A DNA stretch of 64,000 nucleotides from Arthrobacter globiformis (lineage in GTDB: Bacteria; Actinomycetota; Actinomycetes; Actinomycetales; Micrococcaceae), in the NCBI RefSeq assembly GCF_030818015.1, contig NZ_JAUSZX010000001.1, positions 868,001-932,000 on the forward strand, given 5' to 3'. Numbering within the stretch: the first letter of the stretch is position 1; every line of letters starts with the position of its first letter. Of the stretch, positions 15,415 to 25,076 are shown piece after piece. The notes beneath the pieces were generated by a model. That model made no database searches, was not told the DNA's origin, and saw nothing but the letters and a program-made list of their open reading frames with translations. The position numbers and the translations under genes are program-made.

Positions 15415-17742
15415 TTAGCCGAAGTACTTCGGCAGGGTGGCCTCGTGGGCTTCGCGGAGGGCGTCCAGCGAGAGGGTGTCCACGCCGTTGATCTCCAGCT
15501 GTCCGCTGGCTGCGTCCACCACGCCGATGCGGAGGTGCTCGAAGCCGCGGGCGGTGCACATGTCCTTGAAGCGGACTTCCTCGGAGCGCGGAACGCTGAC
15601 GACCGCGCGGCCCTGGGTCTCGGAGAACAGCGCCGTGAAGAGGTCAACGCCGTCGCGGTCCAGGACATCCTGCAATGCGATCCGGGCACCCACGCCGTAG
15701 CGCAGCGCCGATTCCACGAGGGCCGCGGCAAGGCCGCCTTCGGAGAGGTCGTGGGCCGAGTCCACCATGCCGTCGCGGGACGCGTTGATCAGTATCTCGC
15801 CCAGCGCGCGTTCGGCCTCGAGGTCAACCTTCGGAGGCAGGCCGCCGAGGTGGCCGCGCAGGTTGGACCATTCCGAGCCGTCCAGCTCGGCAGCCGTGGT
15901 GCCCAGCAGGTAGATGGCGGCGCCGTCTTCCCGCCAGCCCGACGGCGTGCGGCGGGCGACGTCGTCGAGCTTGCCCAGCACTGCCACCACGGGGGAGGGG
16001 TGGATCGGCGTGGTGCCGGTCTGGTTGTACAGCGAGACGTTGCCGCCGGTCACCGGGATGCCCAGCACCATGCAGGCGTCGGAGAGGCCGCGGATGGCTT
16101 CGGCCAGCTGCCACATGACGTCCGGGTCCTCGGGGGAACCGAAGTTCAGGCAGTCGCTGACGGCCATCGGCACGGCGCCGGAGGTGGCCACGTTGCGGTA
16201 GGCCTCTGCCAGTGCCAGCTGGGCGCCGTGGTACGGGTCCAGGTAGGTGTAGCGGCCGTTGGCGTCGGTGGCAAGGGCCACGCCCAGGCCGGATTCCTCG
16301 TCCACCCGGACCACGCCGGCGTCGTCCGGGAACGCCATGGCGGTGTTGCCGCCGACGTACCGGTCGTACTGGTTGGTGATCCAGGACTTGTCGCACATGT
16401 TCGGCGAGGCAACGAGCTCGGTGACGGCTGCGGCCAGCTCCGCCGGGGCGGAGGGGCGGCCGGCGTCCTGCGCGGAACCGGTGAACTGATCGGCCTGGAC
16501 GGCGTCCTGCCACTCCGGGCGGGCGAACGGGCGGTCGTAGACCGGGCCGTCGTGGGCCACGGTGCGCGGGTCGACGTCGACAATGACTTCGCCTTCCCAC
16601 GTGATGATCAGGCGGCCGCTGTCGGTCACCTCACCCAGCCAGGCGTACTCCACGGCCCACTTGTCCATGACGGCTTCGAAGGCCTCGACGTTCTCCGGCG
16701 TCACCACGGCCATCATGCGTTCCTGGGACTCGGACATCAGGATCTCGCCAGGAGTCAGGGTGGGGTCGCGCAGCAGGACAGAGGTGAGTTCGACGTTCAT
16801 GCCGCCGTCGCCGTTGGAGGCGAGTTCGGACGTGGCGCAGGAGATGCCTGCGGCGCCGAGGTCCTGGATACCTTCAACCAGCGAGCCCTTGAACAGTTCA
16901 AGGCAGCACTCGATCAGGACCTTCTCGGCGAACGGGTCGCCCACCTGGACGGCAGGCCGCTTGGACGGCTTGGTGTCGTCGAAGGACTCTGAGGCGAGCA
17001 CGGAGGCGCCGCCGATGCCGTCGCCGCCGGTGCGTGCACCGAACAGCACCACCTTGTTGCCCTTGCCGGAGGCGTTGGCCAGGCGGATGTCCTCGTGGCG
17101 CATCACGCCCACGGCCAGGGCGTTGACCAGCGGGTTGCCCTGGTACACGGAGTCGAAGACCATCTCGCCGCCGATGTTCGGCAGGCCCAGCGAGTTGCCG
17201 TAGCCGCCGATGCCGGCGACCGCGCCGTGCATGACGCGGGCGGTGTCCGGGTGGTCGATGGCGCCGAAGCGCAGCGGATCCATCACGGCAACCGGGCGGG
17301 CGCCCATGGAGATGATGTCGCGGACGATGCCGCCGATGCCGGTGGCGGCACCCTGGTACGGCTCAACGAACGACGGCGAGTTGTGGGACTCAATCTTGAA
17401 GGTCACGGCCCAGCCGTCGCCAAGGTTGGTGACGCCGGCGTTTTCGCCGATGCCCACCAGCATGTCCTTCTTCATCTCGTCGGTCACCTTCTCGCCGAAC
17501 TGGCGCAGGTGGTTCTTCGAGGACTTGTAGGAGCAGTGCTCGCTCCACATCACTGAGTACATGGCGAGTTCCGCGCCGGTCGGGCGGCGGCCCAGGACCT
17601 TGACGATCTCGTCGAACTCGTTCTGCTTCAGGCCCAGCTCGGCCCAGGGCAGCTCGGTGTCCGGCGTCTTGGCCGCATTCTCGACGGTGTCGATGTTGAA
17701 CTTCTTGGTCTCGGTGATCGAGCTTGTCGAAATCTCGGTCAT
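15415..17742 (-). CDS. purL: phosphoribosylformylglycinamidine synthase subunit PurL
   Basis: Large ATP-dependent subunit of FGAM synthase, step 4 of purine biosynthesis; it uses ammonia delivered by PurQ and needs PurS. At 775 residues it is the small PurL type. Visible are the N-terminal [16 protein letters not shown] motif, [46 protein letters not shown], and a second AIRS-like half with [17 protein letters not shown] and [21 protein letters not shown]. Its start overlaps the purQ stop by one base, giving a purS-purQ-purL operon on the minus strand. Confidence 0.97.
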   Translation of the reverse strand: MTEISTSSITETKKFNIDTVENAAKTPDTELPWAELGLKQNEFDEIVKVLGRRPTGAELAMYSVMWSEHCSYKSSKNHLRQFGEKVTDEMKKDMLVGIGENAGVTNLGDGWAVTFKIESHNSPSFVEPYQGAATGIGGIVRDIISMGARPVAVMDPLRFGAIDHPDTARVMHGAVAGIGGYGNSLGLPNIGGEMVFDSVYQGNPLVNALAVGVMRHEDIRLANASGKGNKVVLFGARTGGDGIGGASVLASESFDDTKPSKRPAVQVGDPFAEKVLIECCLELFKGSLVEGIQDLGAAGISCATSELASNGDGGMNVELTSVLLRDPTLTPGEILMSESQERMMAVVTPENVEAFEAVMDKWAVEYAWLGEVTDSGRLIITWEGEVIVDVDPRTVAHDGPVYDRPFARPEWQDAVQADQFTGSAQDAGRPSAPAELAAAVTELVASPNMCDKSWITNQYDRYVGGNTAMAFPDDAGVVRVDEESGLGVALATDANGRYTYLDPYHGAQLALAEAYRNVATSGAVPMAVSDCLNFGSPEDPDVMWQLAEAIRGLSDACMVLGIPVTGGNVSLYNQTGTTPIHPSPVVAVLGKLDDVARRTPSGWREDGAAIYLLGTTAAELDGSEWSNLRGHLGGLPPKVDLEAERALGEILINASRDGMVDSAHDLSEGGLAAALVESALRYGVGARIALQDVLDRDGVDLFTALFSETQGRAVVSVPRSEEVRFKDMCTARGFEHLRIGVVDAASGQLEINGVDTLSLDALREAHEATLPKYFG

Positions 17743-18512
17743 TAGTTCGCTCCCACAATCTTGTTCAGTACCGAGGTGAAGAAGCCCAGGCCGTCGGTGT
17801 CCGTCCCGCCGATGCCGTCCAGGGATTCGGGGCCGAAGCCAACTTCCACAGCGTGCTCCGGGTGCGGCATGAGGCCCACCACGTTGCCGGCGGCGTTGGA
17901 GATGCCGGCGATGTCGCGGCGGGAGCCGTTGGGGTTGAAGCCCACGTAGCGGAACACCACGCGGCCCTCTGCCTCAAGCGCATCCAGGGTCTTTTCGTCG
18001 GCGATGTACTGGCCGTCCTGGTTCTTCAGCGGCACCGTGATTTCCTGGCCCGCGGCGTAGTCCCCGGTCCAGTAGGTGCTGCTGTTTTCGACACGCAGCA
18101 CCTGGTCGCGGCACATGAACTTCAGGTGGTCATTCTTGATCATCGATCCGGGCAGCAGATGTGACTCGGTGAGAATCTGGAAGCCGTTGCAGATGCCGAG
18201 CACGGGCAGCTTCGCCTCCGAGTTGGCGGCGTCGATGATCTTGGACATCAGCGGGGCGAAACGTGCGATGGCACCTGCACGGAGGTAGTCCCCGTACGAG
18301 AAACCGCCGGGGATGATGACGGCGTCCACGTCACCCAGTTCGGTGTCCGCGTGCCAGAGCGGCACGGGCGTGCCGCCTGCCAGGCGCACCGCGCGTGCGG
18401 CGTCGCGGTCATCCAGAGTTCCGGGGAAAGTGACGACGCCGATCTTTGCGCCCGCCAAGCGCGGCTCCGCGGCGACGGCGACTGCCTCGCCGATCAGGGG
18501 AAGTTCAGTCAT
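17742..18512 (-). CDS. purQ: phosphoribosylformylglycinamidine synthase subunit PurQ
   Basis: Class I glutamine amidotransferase subunit of FGAM synthase, producing ammonia for PurL. At 256 residues it is slightly long, because of about 20 extra N-terminal residues before the [19 protein letters not shown] start of the domain. The nucleophile Cys lies in VLGICNGFQ, the oxyanion loop in [13 protein letters not shown], and the catalytic His/Glu in [10 protein letters not shown]. It starts 1 base after the purS stop and overlaps purL by one base. Confidence 0.97.
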   Translation of the reverse strand: MTELPLIGEAVAVAAEPRLAGAKIGVVTFPGTLDDRDAARAVRLAGGTPVPLWHADTELGDVDAVIIPGGFSYGDYLRAGAIARFAPLMSKIIDAANSEAKLPVLGICNGFQILTESHLLPGSMIKNDHLKFMCRDQVLRVENSSTYWTGDYAAGQEITVPLKNQDGQYIADEKTLDALEAEGRVVFRYVGFNPNGSRRDIAGISNAAGNVVGLMPHPEHAVEVGFGPESLDGIGGTDTDGLGFFTSVLNKIVGAN

Positions 18513-18513
18513 C

Positions 18514-18765
18514 TCAGGCCTCGACGACCTCGACGTTCACGACGTCCTCGATCACGGGGTTGGACAGCAGAGTTTCGGCGGCATCGCGGGCCTGGGCCAG
18601 GATGTCCTCGGTCACCTCGCCGTCAACGGTCAGTTCGAAACGCTTGCCCTGGCGTACAGAGCTAAAGCTGGTGAAGCCCAGGCGGGGGAGTGCTCCCACG
18701 ATGGCCTTCCCCTGCGGGTCCAGAATCTCGGGTTTGGGCATGACGTCGACAACGATCCGGGGCAT
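18514..18765 (-). CDS. purS: phosphoribosylformylglycinamidine synthase subunit PurS
   Basis: Small structural subunit that bridges PurQ and PurL and helps channel ammonia. The 83-residue length fits. Family features are [20 protein letters not shown] at the N-terminus, [16 protein letters not shown] in the centre and [18 protein letters not shown] at the C-terminus. The start at 18765 is set by AGGAG 8 bases upstream on the minus strand; longer in-frame starts would include that site. First gene of purSQL. Confidence 0.95.
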   Translation of the reverse strand: MPRIVVDVMPKPEILDPQGKAIVGALPRLGFTSFSSVRQGKRFELTVDGEVTEDILAQARDAAETLLSNPVIEDVVNVEVVEA

Positions 18766-19020
18766 CCGGCAACTCCTGTGCATGTGCATTGGGTAAGGGC
18801 GCAGCGGAGTGGTGCCGTCTCACGCCATTCCTGAAGTTGCCTGGCCGGTTCAAATGGCAGGCATTCAAATGGCATGGTGTGGACGGGCGCTCCGCGAGCT
18901 TGCATGCCTATTCTACCGGCCGCGGCGCACCACTTTCGTATTCGGTGCGGCGGACGCCTGAACATGGGAAGAACGACGCCGGCTCTGGCCCGCCGTGGGC
19001 AGCCTCAGTAGGATTGCGGA

Positions 19021-19236
19021 ATGGCTGAGAAACCGAAATCTGTCCTGTTGCCGGTGATGGCCGTCGCCGTGTTCGCCGGCCTCGGCCGGATGGTGTTCCA
19101 GAAGATCAAGGCCGACCGTGCGGCCCGTCAGAATCGTGTTGGCCGGGGTGCCGCCGGGCAGGACCGGGTGGCCGGTCCTGTGGACGAGAAGACGCGCCAG
19201 TGGATCAGCGAAGTGGTCCGCACTCCGCGGCAGTAA
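19021..19236 (+). CDS. small hypothetical membrane-associated protein
   Basis: A 71-residue protein of unknown function. The N-terminal third (LLPVMAVAVFAGLGRMVF) is a likely single membrane segment, followed by a basic stretch (KIKADRAARQNRVGRG) and a helical end (EKTRQWISEVVRTP). Divergent from purS, with a weak TAGGAT/GGATTG before the ATG, and followed by its own terminator, which supports that it is a real gene. No domain recognised. Confidence 0.6.
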   Translation: MAEKPKSVLLPVMAVAVFAGLGRMVFQKIKADRAARQNRVGRGAAGQDRVAGPVDEKTRQWISEVVRTPRQ

Positions 19237-19271
19237 CTCCACCGCGCCGCGGCAGCGCAGCTTTACCTCCC

Positions 19272-19305
19272 CGGCGGCGGGTGCCCTTTAGGGTGCCCGC
19301 CGCCG
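19272..19305 (+). terminator. terminator after small membrane protein
   Basis: Arms 19272-19286 and 19291-19305 pair over 15 positions, with two G-T pairs, around a TTTA loop, followed by CTTTGTG. Confidence 0.75.
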
Positions 19306-19506
19306 CTTTGTGATGGGAATGTCGAAGGAAGTGACAAAAATGTAAATTCTGGTTTGTGCCCTATGTCATATGCGGCTCTCAGTAGGTACTGTGGGGACCG
19401 GTCGACGATTGCTGGGATCGACAGGACCTGTCATCTTCACGTGTCGTTGCCGCCTGCGCCCGGCAATGTAGCCGGGGCTGTTCCTTATGAAAGGTTCAAA
19501 CCACTC

Positions 19507-22500
19507 GTGAAATCAGCAGGAAAAAGCTTCTTCCGAAGCCGGGGGGCCCGGAAAGCAGCGGCACTGGTTGTCGGCTTGCCTTTGCTCCTTTCGTCAGTCG
19601 GCGCGCTGCCCGCAACCGCGGCGCCGTCGCAGGGTGCGGCGCCGTCGCAGGGTGCGGCTCCGGCCGCACAGCAAAAGAACGTCGACCCCAACGACTACTC
19701 GGCCGGCCGCTACATCGTGGTCCTGACCGAGAAGCCCGCCGCCACCTACGAGGGCGGCACGCCGGGCCTGCAGGCCACAAAGCCGCGGTCCGGCCGCAAA
19801 CTCGACGCCGACCGGGCGGAGGTCCGCAAGTACCAGGCCCACCTTGAGGCGAAGCAGGACGCGCTGGCCGAAAAGGAAAAGGTGCAGATCCGTCGCAAGT
19901 ACACGGCGGCACTCAACGGCTTCAGCGCCACGCTCACCGCCGACCAGGCCGTGAACCTGGCCAAGAACCCTGGGGTCCTCGCGGTGGCGCCGGACACCCA
20001 GCAGGCCCCGGACTACTCCACCACGGACTTCCTCAAGCTCAGCGGCGCCAACGGCACGTGGAACAGGCAGTTCGGCGGCAAGGCGGGCGCCGGCAAGGGC
20101 GTTGTGGTGGGCGTCATCGACTCCGGCTACACGCCTGGCAGCCAGTTCTTCGCCGGCAAAGACGTTGCGCCGCTCAAGGGCAATCCGCAGGTTGGCGTTC
20201 CCTACCGCACCGCCGGCGGCAACATCGCGATGCTGAAGGCAGACGGCAGCACCTTCGAGGGCGAGTGCCAGAAGGGTGAAAAGTTCAACGGAACGGCCTG
20301 CAACTCCAAGGTCCTCAGTGCCAGGTACTTCTCTGACGCCTTCGAGGAGTCCGTGGCCAAGCAGGACCGGGCGCCGGAGGAACTGATTTCGCCAGTGGAT
20401 GTGGGAAGCCACGGAACCCACACGGCAAGCACCGCCGCCGGCAACGCCGACGTCGAGACCTTCGTTGACGGCCGCAGCTTCGGCCTGACCGGCGGCATCG
20501 CACCGGCAGCCAAGCTTTCCATCTACAAGATCTGCTGGGAGGACAACGATCCCAACACCGGCGGCTGCTACACCTCGTCCGCCGTGGACGCCATCAACCA
20601 AGCCGTACTCGACGGCGTGGACGTCCTGAACTACTCGATCTCGGGCACCACCTCCACCACCACGGACCCGGTGTCAATGGCGTTCCTGTCCGCCGCCTCA
20701 GCCGGCATCTTCGTGGCCACCTCCGCGGGCAACTCCGGCCCTGAAGCCAGCACCGTGAACCACGGCGAACCGTGGGTCACCACCGTTGCGGCCAGCAGCT
20801 TCTCGCAGGAACTGCAGGGAACTGTCGAGTTCTCCGACGGCAGCAAGTTCCGCGGCGCCAGCATCATGAACCGTGAAGTTGCCGGCGCAGGCGTTGTGCT
20901 TGCCGCCAATGCAGCATCCGGGCAGGCCGCCGACCCTGCACTGTGCGCCCCGGGCTCACTCGACCCGGCCAAGATCGCCGGCAAGGTGGTGGTCTGCGAC
21001 CGCGGCGTCTACGACCGGGTGGCCAAGAGCGCCGAGGTTGCGCGGGGTGGCGGGGTGGGCATGATCCTCGTCAACCTGACAGCATCGTCGCTCGACGCCG
21101 ACAAGCACTCCGTCCCCACCGTGCACGTGAATCCGCCTGCCACGGCGACCATAAAGGCAAAGGTGGCGGCGAACCCGGCCATCAAGGTTTCCCTGGTCAA
21201 CAAGGACACCACGGGACTGCCCGCAGAGGCGCAGCCACAGATCGCCGGCTTCTCCTCCCGCGGACCGCTCCTCGCCACCGACTCCGACCTGCTGAAGCCC
21301 GACGTCGCCGCGCCCGGCGTGGCTGTCCTGGCCGGAGTATCGCCGATCGGCGCCGGCGGCGACGAATTCGGATTCATGTCCGGGACGTCGATGGCGTCGC
21401 CCCACGTGGCCGGCTTCGGTGCCCTCATCCTGGGCAAGAACCCCATCTGGTCCCCGGCCGCCGTGAAGTCGGCCATGATGACCACCGCCAGCGACGTCAA
21501 GCTCGCAGACGGCAGCAAGAACACGGACGTCCTGGCCACCGGTGCAGGGCAGGTCAATCCCGCCCGCGTGCTGGATCCGGGTCTCGTGTACGACGCCAGC
21601 ACCGATGATTACCTGCGGTTCATCCAGGGAACCGGCGTCGACCTGGGCATGCCCGGCCTCCGCACCACGCGGCCCCGCGACATGAACGTCCCGTCCGTCT
21701 CGCTCGGAAACCTGGCAGGCAGGATCGAGGTCACCCGCACGGTGACAGCGCTGACGCCGGGCGTGTACAGCGCCAAGGCCAGCGTGCCGGGAGTGAAGGT
21801 GACCGTCACGCCGTCGGTCCTGTCCTTCGGCGCGGCCGGCGAGAAGCGCACGTTCAAGGTGGCCTTTGAAAACCAAAGCGCCAAGCTGGGTGAGTTCGCC
21901 GCCGGTGCGCTCACGTGGCAGGGGGCCAACAAGACCGTGACATCACCCATTGCGGTCCGGCCGCAGTCGGTGGTGGCTCCCAAGAACATTTCGTTCACCT
22001 CCCAAGGAGCCAACGGTTCCGGGAACATCAGCATCGTCTCGGGTTCGAACTCGCCCACGAACGTGACGCTCGACGGCCTGTCAAAGGCGGACTCCTCACC
22101 CATCGAACTTGTCCCCGGGCCGTTCCGGTACGAGGCGGATGCCTCGAACTTCGTCAAGACCGTGGAAGTTCCGGCCGGGGTACCGCTGGCCAAGCTGTCC
22201 GTGATTTCTGCGGATGAGAACGCCGACTTCGACATGGTGGTCATCACCCCGGACGGTGAGGGAATTGTCGTCGCCACGGCCTCAGCGAGCGAGTCCGTCT
22301 CGATACCGAACCCTGCTGCGGGAACCTACCGGATGTTCGTGAACCTCTACGACAGTCCCAGCCACCGGGCAACCAGGGCCTCCGTGGATGCTGCGGTCCT
22401 GGGGGCAAATGAGGGCAACGCCACCGTGACGCCTGATCCGGTCCGCCTTGCGAACGGGCTCGGCGGGAAGCTTGCCCTCACCTGGAAGAACCTGGCTCCC

Positions 22501-22680
22501 GGCTCCTACATCGGACGGATCACCTTCGACGGGGCGAGCTCCCCGACGTTTGTGAACGTTGTGGTGGCGGAGGGCGGCGCCGTCGCAGTTGCACCGGCTT
22601 CGGAAGATCCGAAGAAAAAGAAGGAACAGGGGAAGGTCCAGAACGAGGACCTGATGCGGTCACCGGATAACTCCATCTAG
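19507..22680 (+). CDS. secreted S8 subtilisin-like serine protease with long C-terminal extension
   Basis: Extracellular subtilase of 1057 residues. Order: signal peptide (RKAAALVVGLPLLLSSVG, cleavage near ATA-AP), inhibitor I9 propeptide with YIVVLTEKPAATY, S8 catalytic domain with Asp205 (GVIDSGYTPG), His302 (SHGTHTAS) and Ser628 (SGTSMASPHVAG), and a protease-associated insert between His and Ser. It continues with a Fn3-like domain (about 710-820) and a further C-terminal region of about 240 residues that the sister protease at 25077 lacks. It ends in a basic KKKKEQGK stretch. The GTG at 19507 gives a proper signal peptide; the open frame further upstream lacks one. It converges on the inhibitor operon. 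Confidence 0.92.
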   Translation: MKSAGKSFFRSRGARKAAALVVGLPLLLSSVGALPATAAPSQGAAPSQGAAPAAQQKNVDPNDYSAGRYIVVLTEKPAATYEGGTPGLQATKPRSGRKLDADRAEVRKYQAHLEAKQDALAEKEKVQIRRKYTAALNGFSATLTADQAVNLAKNPGVLAVAPDTQQAPDYSTTDFLKLSGANGTWNRQFGGKAGAGKGVVVGVIDSGYTPGSQFFAGKDVAPLKGNPQVGVPYRTAGGNIAMLKADGSTFEGECQKGEKFNGTACNSKVLSARYFSDAFEESVAKQDRAPEELISPVDVGSHGTHTASTAAGNADVETFVDGRSFGLTGGIAPAAKLSIYKICWEDNDPNTGGCYTSSAVDAINQAVLDGVDVLNYSISGTTSTTTDPVSMAFLSAASAGIFVATSAGNSGPEASTVNHGEPWVTTVAASSFSQELQGTVEFSDGSKFRGASIMNREVAGAGVVLAANAASGQAADPALCAPGSLDPAKIAGKVVVCDRGVYDRVAKSAEVARGGGVGMILVNLTASSLDADKHSVPTVHVNPPATATIKAKVAANPAIKVSLVNKDTTGLPAEAQPQIAGFSSRGPLLATDSDLLKPDVAAPGVAVLAGVSPIGAGGDEFGFMSGTSMASPHVAGFGALILGKNPIWSPAAVKSAMMTTASDVKLADGSKNTDVLATGAGQVNPARVLDPGLVYDASTDDYLRFIQGTGVDLGMPGLRTTRPRDMNVPSVSLGNLAGRIEVTRTVTALTPGVYSAKASVPGVKVTVTPSVLSFGAAGEKRTFKVAFENQSAKLGEFAAGALTWQGANKTVTSPIAVRPQSVVAPKNISFTSQGANGSGNISIVSGSNSPTNVTLDGLSKADSSPIELVPGPFRYEADASNFVKTVEVPAGVPLAKLSVISADENADFDMVVITPDGEGIVVATASASESVSIPNPAAGTYRMFVNLYDSPSHRATRASVDAAVLGANEGNATVTPDPVRLANGLGGKLALTWKNLAPGSYIGRITFDGASSPTFVNVVVAEGGAVAVAPASEDPKKKKEQGKVQNEDLMRSPDNSI

Positions 22681-22717
22681 GAAGGTCCCGGAACCGGGCT
22701 CCCGAAAGGGCCCCACA

Positions 22718-22768
22718 GCGAAGGCCGGCGAGCGTGGCGCAAAATGCCAGGGTCCCGCCGGCCTTCGC
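22718..22768. terminator. stem-loop between protease and inhibitor operon
   Basis: Perfect 13-bp arms (22718-22730 and 22756-22768) with a 25-base loop between two converging units. No T run; probably bidirectional. Confidence 0.65.
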
Positions 22769-22834
22769 CGTGCCCTGCCCTGTTCCAGCCGGCATCCCCT
22801 GCAGCTGGATACCGGGCAGCAGATGGCGCCGGGA

Positions 22835-23239
22835 TCAGATGGCGCCCGTGGACCCGGCTACTCCGCCCAGCAGTGGGGACAGCGCCCGCCAGCGGGCAAT
22901 TTCGCAGCCGTCCGTCAGGGAAAACCGGGAGTTCACAGCACGGCCGTTGAAGGTGCCGGTGACCACGGCAACCTGGGGGCCGCCGTACTGCTGGGTGCAG
23001 AGCTTGGGCGGGCCCGGCTCGGGGAAGAAGATCCGTTCGCCGAAGCGGCCGACGGCGGCAATCGCCGCCGCCGGATCCGGCAGCGTTGATTCCACCAGCT
23101 GGCCGGAACGGCTGACGAGGGTAAAGACGTGTTCCGGGCCGCCGGGGGCGTGGGTGAGGGCGACGGTCAGTTCCAGGTCCGGGTCCGGAGGCAGGTCCGG
23201 GCCCGGGCCCGGGCCCGGGGATGCAGGTGTAGCGTTCAT
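22835..23239 (-). CDS. SSI-like (subtilisin inhibitor) protein without signal peptide
   Basis: A 134-residue protein whose C-terminal two thirds resemble the Streptomyces subtilisin inhibitor (inhibitor I16) and, closely, the lipoprotein at 24197. The segment CTQQYGGPQV (from Cys81) to TDGC (Cys112) keeps the second SSI disulfide and the reactive-loop position. The first disulfide is lost: Ser43 and Ile60 occupy the two Cys positions. There is no signal peptide; the N-terminus is a Pro/Gly-rich linker, so the protein is probably cytosolic. The start overlaps the previous gene's stop (ATGA). It may be a degenerate or repurposed inhibitor. Confidence 0.7.
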   Translation of the reverse strand: MNATPASPGPGPGPDLPPDPDLELTVALTHAPGGPEHVFTLVSRSGQLVESTLPDPAAAIAAVGRFGERIFFPEPGPPKLCTQQYGGPQVAVVTGTFNGRAVNSRFSLTDGCEIARWRALSPLLGGVAGSTGAI

Positions 23240-24192
23240 CGTTCCGCCTCCGCCCCGAAGTGGTCGAAGAGCGGCGCGAGGGCGGCCATCAGCCGGCCGC
23301 GCAGCGCCTGGGCTTCGGCCGAGAAGGCCCGCTGCTGCTCCACGTAAGCAGCCTTGCCGCCGGGGGTCTCAATCGGAATGGCCGGGTAGCCCCAGTCTGT
23401 GAGGTCATAGGGGGAGGCCTGCATGTCCATGGCCCGCACCCGCCACGACAGCTCGAAGCAGTCCATCACGAGTTCGCTCGGCAGGGCCGGGGAGAGCTTG
23501 TACGCCCACTTGTAGAGATCCATGTTGGCATGCAGGCACCCGGGCTGCTCCATGCTCCGCTGGTTCTCCCGGCTGGGTGACAGCTCATTCAGGGGCACGG
23601 CGTCGTGTGTGTAGAACCGGAATGCGTCGAAGTGGGAGCAACGGATCCTGTTGTCTTCAACCACCTTGTCCGTGCCCGCGCCGCCCAGCCGCAGCTTGAG
23701 GTACTCGTGGCGCAGCTCGAACTTCTCCTGCCGGTAGACCATGGCCCACTCATGCAGGCCGAAGCAGCCGAACTGCGCCGGCCGCGCGGCCGTTCCGGCC
23801 AGGATGACCCGGGCAAACAGGAGGGCGTCGCGCCGTTCGGCCAGGAATGCCTCCCGGTCGAACGCCACCGCGGTGCTGCCGTGCGGGAGGCCCGCGCTGG
23901 CCAGCTCGCCGCCGTCGAGGGCTTTGTAGTATTTCCAGTCCTTGCGGGCGGCAGCCTCTGTTCCGGAGAGGACCACGCCGTCCCCGGGATGCCAGCGCAG
24001 CAGCTGGCCTGGCTTTTGCGTGTAGTACGTGAAGAGGAAGTCCTCCACGGGATGCTTCCGCCCCGCGGAGCGGCGGGCAAGGTAGGGATCGGCGTACCGG
24101 CGCACCCTGCGCGCGTGAGCGGCTTCGCGTTCCCGCCAGTCGGCGGGGGAGAGGACCTGGGCAACGGGGATCGTCAAAGCAGTGCCTGCCAC
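23236..24192 (-). CDS. conserved actinobacterial protein, often labelled 3-methyladenine DNA glycosylase
   Basis: A protein of about 318 residues, cytosolic, rich in Trp, Tyr and His. Conserved-looking segments are KHPVEDFLFTYYTQKPGQLLRWHPG, FGCFGLHEWAMVYRQ, RCSHFDAFRFYTHDAVPLNEL, QPGCLHANMDLYKWAYKLSP and VRAMDMQASPYDL. Similar actinobacterial proteins carry the 3-methyladenine glycosylase name, but neither a HhH-GPD nor an AAG fold motif is visible, so the activity is doubtful. The GTG at 24192 lies 4 bases after the upstream stop; a TTG at 24177 is an alternative. It is sandwiched between two SSI-like genes in one operon. Confidence 0.6.
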   Translation of the reverse strand: MAGTALTIPVAQVLSPADWREREAAHARRVRRYADPYLARRSAGRKHPVEDFLFTYYTQKPGQLLRWHPGDGVVLSGTEAAARKDWKYYKALDGGELASAGLPHGSTAVAFDREAFLAERRDALLFARVILAGTAARPAQFGCFGLHEWAMVYRQEKFELRHEYLKLRLGGAGTDKVVEDNRIRCSHFDAFRFYTHDAVPLNELSPSRENQRSMEQPGCLHANMDLYKWAYKLSPALPSELVMDCFELSWRVRAMDMQASPYDLTDWGYPAIPIETPGGKAAYVEQQRAFSAEAQALRGRLMAALAPLFDHFGAEAER

Positions 24193-24196
24193 AGTG

Positions 24197-24835
24197 CTAA
24201 AGCGCCCCGCCTGCGGCACCGAGGATGTCCTTGGCGGCGTTCCAGGCACCGATCTGGCAGCCGTCCCGCAGGGCGAAGGAGGTCTCCACCGGGGTGCCAT
24301 TGACTTCGCCGGTCACGGTGGCCACCTGCGGCCCGCCGTACTGCTGCGTGCAGGAGATGCCTTTCGGCGGAGCGGCGCCGTTCACGATGGCTGCGTTGTT
24401 CTTCAGAGCCGTGCACGCTGCGGCGGCGTTGGGGTGCTGGCTTTCTGCCATCGGCGCGCCGCCCTTGCAGACCAGCGTGTAGTTGACGGCCTTACCGTCC
24501 TTCGACGCTTTGACCGTGATGGACAGTTCGGCATTGCCGGCGCCGGGGCCGGATGGCAGGGGAGAAGCGGCAGGGGGTGCGGGCGCTGGGACTGTCGTTT
24601 CGGCGTCGGGCGGTGTTGTCCCGGGCGTCGGGGTACCGGGAGTGCCGGTGCCGGGGGTTTCAGTGCCCGGAGTCTCGGTGCCTGGGGTTTCGGTGCCGGG
24701 CGATGAGGTCCCCGTCGAGCCGGTGGTGGTCCCGGGGGAGGCCGAAGGCTGGCCGGTTCCGGTGTCCGGGGTGCAGGCCGCGAGACCGCCCGTCGCCGCG
24801 AGGGCGAGCAGCACAGAAATCAGTTGCTTGCGCAT
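24197..24835 (-). CDS. SSI-family protease inhibitor lipoprotein
   Basis: A 212-residue exported lipoprotein. The signal peptide ends in a lipobox with Cys21 (GGLAAC), followed by an extended linker of TPGTE-type repeats (about 45-75), which would hold the domain away from the membrane. From residue 102 it matches the Streptomyces subtilisin inhibitor family: Cys123/Cys141 and Cys162/Cys193 fit the two SSI disulfides. The reactive-site loop reads CTQQYGG, so the P1 position would be Gln164 instead of the usual Met, Lys or Arg. The start at 24835 has GAGGAG 7 bases upstream. First gene of a three-gene operon, divergent from the second protease. Confidence 0.8.
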   Translation of the reverse strand: MRKQLISVLLALAATGGLAACTPDTGTGQPSASPGTTTGSTGTSSPGTETPGTETPGTETPGTGTPGTPTPGTTPPDAETTVPAPAPPAASPLPSGPGAGNAELSITVKASKDGKAVNYTLVCKGGAPMAESQHPNAAAACTALKNNAAIVNGAAPPKGISCTQQYGGPQVATVTGEVNGTPVETSFALRDGCQIGAWNAAKDILGAAGGAL

Positions 24836-24991
24836 GCCGGGTCTCCTCAAGTTTTTCCCATTCTACCGTCGGGGCCCCGGCCCGTCCGGTACGGGCGGAT
24901 AACGGTACCCGGCAATTGCTAACGGAAGGGTATCGATTCTTGCGGGCGTCCGCGGTATGTTTCTGACATCAACGGGTGCGCGGCATAACCA

Positions 24992-24997
24992 TATAGT
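24992..24997 (+). promoter_or_regulatory. candidate -10 box for second protease
   Basis: TATAGT lies 80 bases before the protease start, in the 241-base divergent region shared with the inhibitor operon. No good -35 is seen. GGGCGTC near 24937 and GACGCCC near 25001 could close a large stem around it. Confidence 0.3.
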
Positions 24998-25076
24998 GAT
25001 GACGCCCATGGGGGGCAGAGCGTCCAGTTCGTGGGACCGAAGGTCTACAGGTCCTGAACCAAGGAAGGCATCCCCC

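Noticed and set aside
15112..16992. 626-codon plus-strand frame across purL
   Set aside because: Antisense shadow of the well-conserved purL gene; composition typical of reverse-frame reading in high-GC DNA.
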